From Goniomonas avonlea (Eukaryota; Cryptophyceae; Goniomonadida; Goniomonadaceae), in the NCBI GenBank assembly GCA_003573635.1, contig QUTJ01031755.1, forward strand, positions 1 through 17,110: a stretch of DNA of 17,110 nt. Reading direction: 5' to 3'. Made by a program: the position numbers and the translations under genes. The notes beneath the pieces are model-generated. The model saw nothing but the letters and a program-made list of their open reading frames with translations, was not told the origin of the DNA and ran no database searches. Numbering within the stretch: position 1 is the first letter of the stretch; the number at the start of each line of letters is the position of its first letter. Of this stretch, positions 1 to 6,483 are shown piece after piece.

Positions 1-141
1 GGAGGGGGGAGGGGGCGTGCGGGGCGGTGGCTCCTCGTCGCAGTGTTCACTGTCAACGTCGCAGCCACGTGGTCATTTTTGCCCCCGGTCTCCATCCCCC
101 CCCTCTCCCTCCCTTGATCGTTGTTTAACATTACGTTGTAG
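1..141. other. Probable intron (left edge, partial)
   Basis: The stretch begins with a G-rich run, later turns C/T-rich and ends in TTGTAG, directly before an open coding exon. The exon's frame is closed by that TAG, so this is most simply the 3' part of an intron of the gene continuing at 142. The G-rich start (five- and six-G runs within the first 30 bases) could form a quadruplex, but nothing else is recognisable. An earlier exon could hide in the first 60 bases. Confidence 0.4.
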
Positions 142-978
142 GTCACGAGGTCACCGTCGTACGTTGGAACGCCACTCCTGGACATTGAAGCACTCAAGTG
201 GACCTCTCTTGAGCGTGAAACATCGGCCTGGTCTGGATACTCGAACGTCAATGCCGACACTGTGTACTACACAAGTGTGGTGAACATTGCAGAAGGCTCT
301 GTGCTCTATGTCAAGGATTGCACGCTGCTGGAGAAGGTGCTGTGCCTGTTCGCGCTGCCCGCCCCGACCCGAGTCCTTCACCCTCCACGCTGCACCCACC
401 GACACCCACCTGCAACACTGCACCTTTCACTCCGCTATGGTGCCCACTTCGCTTATGATGCCAGTATCAACTTTCGACTCTGCTGTAGTACTCGCCTGGG
501 TGCACGCACTCTCACGGAGGGAGCTCCAGTACACGGATAGAGTCATGTCACTCACTCTCCAACCGACCACCACACGCTTAGCATCTTCGTTCTCACATCA
601 CTCACATCACTCAATCCCTCACATCCCTCGCATTGCTCTGCTATTGACAGTTGTTGGCAGGAGCTCTCAAAAGAGGAGAAAGATGTCTTGGAAAAGCTCG
701 CTCGCAAGCAACGAGCCACCTCTGCCGCAGACTCCAGGTGAGCAAAGGTTCTTGCGGGTGCTTTCATTCGTCCTACGAGAGGTTTCAACCTCGGGCACTT
801 TGCAATTGCGAGAGTTCGCACTTTGCACATCCAAATCTTTATTGCATGATCCAAATCTTTACTTGGGTTTCTGTAACAAACTTGCGGCAGGTACGGGGAG
901 GGAAGAAGCATTGTGATTAGGACCGCGAGTGACACGGACTTGACTGAGGGGGCTTCCGAGGGCCCAAGGAACGCGTGA
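142..978 (+). CDS. 3' end of an unidentified multi-exon gene (last three exons)
   Basis: I read three exons: 142-336, 661-737 and 891-978, the last ending in TGA at 976-978. Their phases fit (0, then 2), and the joins are AAG|GTGCTG..TTGGCAG|GAG and CCAG|GTGAGC..GCGGCAG|G. Together they encode about 119 residues of the C-terminus. The first exon gives a beta-looking stretch (NADTVYYTSVVNIAEGSVLY). The second is a charged helix (ELSKEEKDVLEKLARKQRA), and the last is an acidic, Ser/Thr-rich tail. I do not recognise the family. Conserved frame, phase agreement and helix periodicity across the joins support real coding; the start of the gene lies left of the window. The 324-nt first intron and 153-nt second intron show only short repeats. 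An alternative acceptor at 650 would change the second exon's frame and is less consistent. Confidence 0.6.
829..861. repeat. Short imperfect tandem duplication inside an intron
   Basis: The 13-mer ATCCAAATCTTTA occurs at 829-841 and again at 849-861, preceded each time by a similar TTGCA-containing stretch. This gives an imperfect 20-nt tandem duplication near the 3' end of the 738-890 intron. It is probably replication slippage with no coding role. Confidence 0.7.
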
Positions 979-1441
979 GATGATCCGGAAAGGTCAGGAG
1001 GCCCATGCGTCATTGTGTGGGTCGGGCTGGATTCAACAATCGCATACGGCGGCGACTCGGATCGTGGTTTTTTTCGCATTTGAGCACGATACCATGGATC
1101 AAGTTGTTTGCAGCGTCAAGACGGTCCAGGCGCTGCAAAGTCGACTGCAACCTCGTGATCTCTTTCCTCGACTGTTTTCGATTAATGTTCATTTTGGGAT
1201 TCGCACCCGAACCCTCATAAAGTGATTCTGTAACAGCAGCTTGGCATTTCCTTTTTGGGACGGGCCACAAGACAATTTTCCTCTAGTGCAAAACGATAAC
1301 GAGCGGTCAGCGTCAATTTGTCAACGTCACCCTTGTTGGGTGCTGTCCTCGGTCCCTTTTTGGAAGCTTTGGAGAACACTGATCGCGTCTTGAAGGATGG
1401 TGTGTTCGACCAGTGTTGTTTGCATTCGTTGATGATGTTGC
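979..1441. other. Intergenic region between the upstream gene and NPL4
   Basis: This 463-nt stretch lies between the TGA at 976-978 and the NPL4 ATG at 1442. It must hold the 3' UTR and poly(A) site of the first gene and the promoter and 5' UTR of NPL4. A CATAAA element near 1214-1219 is a possible weak poly(A) signal. I see no convincing TATA box, no RNA gene and no reading frame with coding character on either strand. Confidence 0.5.
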
Positions 1442-4279
1442 ATGCAGTCGATCACAGTTCGCGTTCGCACGGCGGAGGGTATGAAGCGGGTGCAAATCGA
1501 GCGCACCGCGACGATCAGCGCGCTGAAGAGAAAACTTGTGGAAGGTTCAATTGACGGCTTGGTTTTGGCAATGGATGGGAAAAAGTTGCTGGATGATCAA
1601 ACTGTTGCCGGGCTTAAGATGGAGTAAGCCTGGTGAATGAATTCTTCGTCTTTCTTACGGCGTGCAGGAACGGTCAAATGCTTCACATGGAGTCACCACC
1701 ACAAGGTGGTGGCGCGTCCGCAGGGACCACAGCTGCAGGGGCAGCAGCAGTGTTGAGCGCGACTTCCTCCTCAAACGGGCTCCCAGTGTCGACCCCTCGT
1801 GGGGTCCCACTTTCAACTCCCCGACGACCTGCAGTCGAACTGCAACCGATCGACGCCCAGCTGCGCTCAATGGACGGTCTCGTTGAGCGTCCGATGAACA
1901 AACAACTGTGAGCTGTCAACAGTCTTGCTTGCAATTGTATTGACGAGTTGCTAGGTGTAAGCATGGGGAAAAGGCCATGTGTGCCCATTGCACACCGTAC
2001 GAGGTTGGTCTTGTCGTTGTCACTTCCCGTCCACAGTCTCAACCCGTGTTGACAGCCGTACGATCCTGCGTTGCTCAAAGAGCGCAACATCAACACCATG
2101 TCATTTAATGCGTACATGAAGCTGCAACGGGGGAACAAGTTTGCGACCCTTGTTCCCGAGTACTTGAATATTCGACCCTGCCCGAAAAACACCCACAAGC
2201 CGTGGCCCATCGGGATCTGCAGCGCATGCCAACCGAAACCTATGTTCCTTGGGCATCAGGTGCATGACGGATAGTGGTCTGTGGCAAGTAATTTTGACAA
2301 CGAGCAGAAATTCCGTTTTGTCGATCGCGTGGAGTTTCAGAGCCGCAGCATTCTTGGCGAGTTCATCGACTTCTGGCGTAAGTCAGGGCTGCAACGATTT
2401 GCCTTCCTCTATGGAACGTATGAATTGTAGGTTCTTGATCCTCACTATCACACCCCTCTGACATGCAACGCAGGGACACCTACGTGCCCTTGGGCATCAA
2501 AGCCGTTGTGAAAGTGATCTATGAGCCACCCCAGCACGCAACCGGGAACACTATTGACATGCACAATGATCACGACTCAGACTCTGTCGATGCTCTTGCA
2601 GGCATGTTGGGGATGCAAAAGGTGTGTAGTGAAACTCCTGCCGGTGTTCCCACTGATGCACAACAGATCGGGATGATCTTCACGGACCTGGAACCGCTCG
2701 CAGAAGACCCTCGAAAAGTTATCTGCTCGCGCCATGCTGGATCATATGCCCTTAGGTCAAATGAGATTGTCCTGGCCGCTCACATGCAAAACCAGTTCCC
2801 GACGCCTGTCCCGGAGTCAGAGACGGGAGAGTACGGGTCGAAGTTTGTAACAGTGGTGGTGAGCGGTGACGAAGACAACAATGTCCAACCAAAGTCCTTT
2901 CAGGTTTGTTTGGTATTCATTTTCTCACTCTGGACCATTTCCGATTTTATTTTATAGTTAAGCAGGGATGGCACTCTGTGTTTGGGTGAGCAAGGACCTG
3001 ACCGTTGTCGTCTCAGGTTTCTCAGCAAGCCATGGACCTTGAGCGCGACGATTGCTTCGAACACTCACCGAACCCAGCGCTTGCTCGTGTGACCCGTCCC
3101 GGTGACAAGGGATACATGGCTGATATTTTGTACAATGTGATCAATGAGTACAAGGCCGAGTCTCAACGCAAGGCAGACCCAGATTTTCCTGTGTTTTTTG
3201 TGACCACCAAGGTGCGCGTCCGCTCAACAAACTGTGGCGTCGGTTGTGACCTGCCGTGGGTTGACTCGAAATATGTTCGACTCTTGGCAACAACCTTGGT
3301 CGATATCTGGCACTACAGCCCATGTGCATTGTTTGCCAGAATGTGCCTTTTTCTTGACTGCTGACACTGACACCACGCTGCAGCTCGAAACTATTACTGG
3401 AATGGAGGATGCACCAGAGTATCACTGTGACGCGTTCCCGATCGAGAACCGCCCTGATGGTTTGCAGGTGTGCGCCTGTCCGCTCGTGGTGCCATGCAGT
3501 GCTCCTGGAATTATCGCCACGCCTGCCCCCTCGCCCAATCCACCGCTCAATTCGCTCAATCCCTCCCGCTCACTCCTCTCTCGCTCATGGCCCAAACCAG
3601 GACGCCTCCGCGCTTGGTCGGTATCTGGGTGACATGAAGGACCGTCCAGCTCTGCAGCGCCTGAGCAACTTCCACTTTTTGCTCTACCTCGCCCTGCGGT
3701 CGGAAATTTTCTCGCTCGAGGAGGGGCTTCCGGAGATCTGCCAGGCTGTGCGTAATCGTGATGCCAGTGCAGCTGAAGCCTGCTGTCGGTCTGACCTCTG
3801 GACTGAGCTCATGGTATGAGAAACACCCGCCCTTGAGACCGACGATTGAACAATGCAGTTGTGCTGCTCGAGCGCGCATGCGAGTGCTTTCTTTGTTCCC
3901 TTCTTGCGGAAGTTGCGCCCGTCTCACTCTCCACACCCTGTTCGCCCTCCTCACCTTTGCCTCGTACACTTCCGTGTGCTGAAGCCAGTGCGCGCAGGCG
4001 AAGGGTCTGGACGTGGTCCCAATGGCAACCAGCCCGCCCTCGTCCGCGGTTGGTGGTGTTGGCGGCGGCAGCTGGCCTTGCCCGCAGTGCACCTACGCCA
4101 ACCCAGGCTCTGTCACGCAGTGTGCTATGTGCGCGGCTGCGCGTCCCGCTGTCAGTGCGCCGCCAGCGCCCGCTGCTGTCAGCAGCGCTCCAGGGGCGTC
4201 TTGGGACTGCAAAATGTGCACGTATGTCAACACGGGGAGTACCGCGGAGTGCTCAATGTGCGGCCTGCCGCCCAAGTGA
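1442..4279 (+). CDS. NPL4: NPL4 homologue, p97/Cdc48-Ufd1-Npl4 cofactor (complete, 11 exons)
   Basis: NPL4 pairs with UFD1 and binds polyubiquitinated clients for unfolding by p97/Cdc48, as in ER-associated degradation. I read exons 1442-1623, 1668-1907, 1955-2003, 2056-2259, 2308-2426, 2474-2621, 2667-2903, 3017-3211, 3384-3467, 3601-3813 and 3998-4279. All phases agree and give about 650 aa (human 608). Residues 1-70 form the ubiquitin/UBX-like fold. The NPL4 zinc finger follows, with C142, H144, C150, C153 and a second group at C199, C212, C215. Next comes the MPN-like NPL4 core, with hallmarks such as [30 protein letters not shown] and FPIENR. The C-terminus has two NZF fingers (residues 582-606 and 625-649). 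The start gives a family-like beginning ([10 protein letters not shown]). The 2426/2474 junction was chosen because it restores the family's spacing before PLGIK. The junction after 3813 is the least certain, since the 184-nt intron there could hide a small exon. Confidence 0.93.
2622..2666 (+). other. 45-nt intron in NPL4 that is open and in frame if retained
   Basis: The stretch starts GTGTGT and ends CAACAG, is exactly 15 codons long, begins at phase 0 and has no stop. Family sequences run directly from the LG-x(1-2)-K motif into (I/V)G-x-IFTDL, so removal restores the family pattern. Retention would insert 15 residues ([15 protein letters not shown]) in the NPL4 core. Both products are translatable. 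Confidence 0.75.
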
Positions 4280-4294
4280 ACTGTGCGTGCCAAC

Positions 4295-4334
4295 ACGAGA
4301 AGTGTCGCGAGCGGACGAGAAGTGTCGCGAGCGG
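4295..4334. repeat. Perfect 20-nt tandem repeat, two copies
   Basis: The unit ACGAGAAGTGTCGCGAGCGG occurs at 4295-4314 and is repeated exactly at 4315-4334, beginning 16 nt after the NPL4 stop codon. It therefore lies in the NPL4 3' UTR. Each unit contains the palindrome TCGCGA. Confidence 0.95.
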
Positions 4335-4343
4335 TCTGCTGCC

Positions 4344-4520
4344 CACGTGATTTGTTTTATCCGGGGTGTGGCCGTGCTGTGTGGTCGACCCCACATCAAG
4401 AACGTAGTGCCCGTTGAGTGGCCTGTCGCCCTCACGGATGGGCTACACATGCTGGCGCATTTCACGTGGTTCCACGTTTGTCAATATGGAGCGCGCGGTA
4501 TGTCGGCGCATTTCACGTGG
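4344..4520. promoter_or_regulatory. Cluster of three CACGTG motifs with a 16-nt direct repeat
   Basis: The palindrome CACGTG (E-box/G-box type, bound by bHLH or bZIP factors in other eukaryotes) occurs at 4344-4349, 4463-4468 and 4514-4519. The last two sit in an exact 16-nt repeat, GGCGCATTTCACGTGG, at 4454-4469 and 4505-4520. The location between two 3' ends is unusual for a promoter. A role as enhancer, as part of a small unseen transcript, or as a decayed repeat is equally possible. Confidence 0.35.
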
Positions 4521-4923
4521 GCGCTTGTTCACGGCCCGAGTCCGTGGTGTAAATGTCAACGCGAAGAGCAAGAGTGTCCTTCCTCTCCGCAATCTTGGTC
4601 CGTGTGCCCGTCTGGAGCTGTCGCAGGGGACCTCTTTCGTTCGCTGCGTGCCTGGCGTGGATCTACTCGTACTGTGGGGCGACCTCCACAAATGCCAAAA
4701 CCGACTTGCAATCTCTGTCGCCCCGAGATGTGTTCGAGGAACTTTCGCCGGAGAAGAATAATCTTATTGCAAAACGCAAAGGTCTCTGTCTCAATATGAC
4801 ATTCCAAGTGCCAGTTTTTTGTCGTTTTTTGGGTGCGATGAATCAAAAGGATTGTTATCGAGAAGAGGCTGATCTGATCCCACGGACGAGAAGACCGAGT
4901 GCATGTATTAAGCATTGAGCAGT

Positions 4924-5775
4924 CTATCCAAAACCATTCGCGAAGAGTTTCTCTGCTGCGGCCTGCCACATTTCCGGATGCTTTCGAAACAAAAACAGCA
5001 GCTCCTGGTTCGGGTCTTTCTCAAGTGAGTCCTCTGAAACGGCAGCAGGACTCAAGTCGCAGGGTGTCAGACTGGGACGCGAGATGGGTGCCTGCACACA
5101 TACTTTCAACGGACACTCCATGGTCTCATTGCCACGCAGACCCATCTTTTTCAGGAACCGCCATGCGTGCCCATTTCGCACAGGGTGAGCACGGAGGATG
5201 ATCCCATCAGACGCATCCCCCCACAATTTGCGGAGCCAATGAACAATACCTTGGAAAAGACGAGAGCCCACACCTCGGCGCCGCCACGCTTTGGCCACTT
5301 CGAAAGCAACAATGGTTGGCCCGGCCTCGCCAAGATCAGAACAGCAGTATCGGAGAAAAGCTTTGCCCAACGTCGGGCCCGCTGGCCCATCTCGAATCTC
5401 GAACAGGGTTGAAGGGGCAACCATTATTCTGGCAGCTCGCCCTGTCGTGGTGACAAGCTCCATACCGTCCAGGTCACGACATACACGCACGGAGTGTGGG
5501 ACCGTCGCGACTTCGAGCCCTTGGTCGTGAAGTGCAGAGCGTATTGATTTTAGAGTTGGCATTGCAAGATCCTCGCAATGCACAAATACCCAATCGTTGT
5601 AAACCCCATAAAACACACAATCGCCAGCGTTGCTCAGGGCTCGAAAGCACCGATCCGATTTCCCCACTTCAGCCAGCCCTTCGACCTCCTTTTCCTCAGT
5701 AAAAAATCCTGCCTCCTCCAGCGCATTACATACACTCCGAGTAGCACTGAATGGACTGTTGTTGAGGCCGGCCAT
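4924..5775 (-). CDS. GNAT-type N-acetyltransferase (intronless)
   Basis: This is a single uninterrupted frame of 283 residues with TAG at 4924-4926. Residues about 154-215 carry the GNAT acetyl-CoA core. A beta strand (TIVAFEV, 154-160) is followed by the pyrophosphate-binding loop RRRGVGS (165-171, matching R/Q-x-x-G-x-G/A) and the helix SRLFQGIVHWLRKLW. Then come a strand (IILRAHP) and NGHAWRFLKKMGL, the usual N-x-x-A-x-x-F/L-x-x-x-G-F/L ending. The N-terminal 130 residues are not recognised, and the C-terminus has an amphipathic helix (residues 265-280). The acetyl acceptor cannot be inferred. There is no signal peptide. The gene has no introns, while neighbours have one about every 140 coding bases, which could mean a retrocopy or transfer. 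A spliced upstream exon could extend the N-terminus (see findings); the ATG at 5775 is the simplest start. Confidence 0.8.
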   Translation of the reverse strand: MAGLNNSPFSATRSVCNALEEAGFFTEEKEVEGLAEVGKSDRCFRALSNAGDCVFYGVYNDWVFVHCEDLAMPTLKSIRSALHDQGLEVATVPHSVRVCRDLDGMELVTTTGRAARIMVAPSTLFEIRDGPAGPTLGKAFLRYCCSDLGEAGPTIVAFEVAKAWRRRGVGSRLFQGIVHWLRKLWGDASDGIILRAHPVRNGHAWRFLKKMGLRGNETMECPLKVCVQAPISRPSLTPCDLSPAAVSEDSLEKDPNQELLFLFRKHPEMWQAAAEKLFANGFG

Positions 5776-5870
5776 CGTGAAGACTCCTGCATCAGGAATG
5801 AGCCAAACCCAGTTTTGTTGCCTCCAACGGACCTGGTCTTGGAGAGACGTCCCGATTGCGCCAGTCCAGA

Positions 5871-6133
5871 TTAAAGATTGGTGAATGTTTCTTTGATGCT
5901 TCTGCGATACTCTTCGCCAACACCTGCACGGTAATCATCATCGACACCCCAACACCCAACTGCACCTACATCGCACTCCAAGGCAACGCAGGCGTTTTGG
6001 GCAGAGATCAACTTCAGCTCTGGCCGTGTCAACATTGAAGTGTTGCTTTCTCACAGATACCTGTTTCGAGCTGCTCGACGATTCGAGAGTTTCTCTCCAG
6101 CTGCTCTCGCAGCTCCCGGCGACGGCTTGGCAT
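5871..6133 (-). CDS. Small two-exon gene with coiled-coil start (about 73 aa, hypothetical)
   Basis: On the minus strand, exon 6061-6133 begins with ATG, encodes 24 residues and ends at phase 1. A 41-nt intron (6020-6060, GTATCT..CCAG) leads to exon 5871-6019, which ends in TAA. The joined product starts with an amphipathic helix (RRELREQLERNSRIVEQLET continuing into ELKLI), whose Leu/Ile spacing fits a coiled coil. It ends in a Cys/Gly/Asp-rich part and a basic/acidic tail (VDDDYRAGVGEEYRRSIKET). The phase match across a short intron of the same size as those in neighbouring genes is the main support. I recognise no family. A CAG acceptor preceded by a T-rich tract lies just upstream on the minus strand (around 6155-6170), so an earlier exon may exist. 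Other frames across exon 1 are also open, which lowers confidence. Confidence 0.45.
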
Positions 6134-6401
6134 GCAGGTTGGCAATGAGATTGCTGAGTCTGCGAGAAAAATGGCAGTGCCAGCGGCGATTGGACTCGAT
6201 CTATCGATCTATCCTCTCATGTATGAACCCTCTTCGAGATACCTAAGTAATGCCCTAATCTGCCCCTAGCTAGCTAGTACATGTAGGCCCCCTACCTACT
6301 TCGCTCACCCAAATCCGTCGTGCATACGAAGTTGGAAGCCTTGGTTTGACCGAGTCATATCCGTCCCGTGGGTTCGTGGACAACATCGAAAGCGTCTTCA
6401 C
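6134..6401. promoter_or_regulatory. Divergent intergenic region upstream of the giant gene
   Basis: This 268-nt stretch lies between the probable minus-strand small gene and the plus-strand ATG at 6402, so it likely carries both promoters or 5' UTRs. It includes a tandem 8-mer, GATCTATC twice at 6198-6213, and the perfect 12-bp palindrome CTAGCTAGCTAG at 6266-6277. I see no TATA box with confidence. Confidence 0.35.
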
Positions 6402-6483
6402 ATGAAGTGCCGCTCAGTTCTGGCAGCTGCCGGCCTGGTGCTTGCACTTGCTGTCCTGGCAACGGCTGAAGAGAGTCTCTCAG
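6402..6483 (+). other. Signal peptide exon of the giant gene
   Basis: Residues 1-27 read as a classical secretion signal. There is a basic start (MKCR), a hydrophobic core of Ala, Leu and Val (residues 7-20) and a likely cleavage after the ATA or TA-E region near residue 22. This fixes the ATG at 6402 as the start and places the product in the secretory pathway. The exon ends at phase 1. Confidence 0.85.

Larger units (their letters stand above)
4280..4923. other. Convergent intergenic region between NPL4 and the acetyltransferase gene
   Basis: This 644-nt region separates two 3' ends (NPL4 on plus, acetyltransferase on minus). It contains a 20-nt tandem repeat, a 16-nt direct repeat and three CACGTG motifs, annotated separately. 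Fairly long open frames cross it on both strands, but none has a recognisable domain or splice support. They include a plus-strand frame at 3846-4799 that overlaps the NPL4 last exon. No clear AATAAA is present; AATAAT at 4758-4763 is the nearest plus-strand resemblance. I see no RNA gene. Confidence 0.5.

Noticed and set aside
1010-1270. Minus-strand 86-codon frame with a helix-like LQSTLQRLDRLDAAN stretch between the first gene and NPL4
   Set aside because: There is no supporting splice structure, domain or promoter context. It is short and probably chance, though it could be rechecked with RNA data.
3556-4092. Minus-strand 178-codon frame across NPL4
   Set aside because: It is antisense to conserved NPL4 exons, with no domain.
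3846-4799. Plus-strand 317-codon open frame overlapping the NPL4 last exon and running into the 3' intergenic region
   Set aside because: It lies in a different frame from the well-supported NZF exon, crosses an intron of NPL4, and shows no domain. Its length is explained by GC-rich sequence with few stops.
4556-4969. Minus-strand 137-codon frame in the convergent intergenic region
   Set aside because: It overlaps the acetyltransferase 3' end in another frame, has no recognisable motif and no splice partners.
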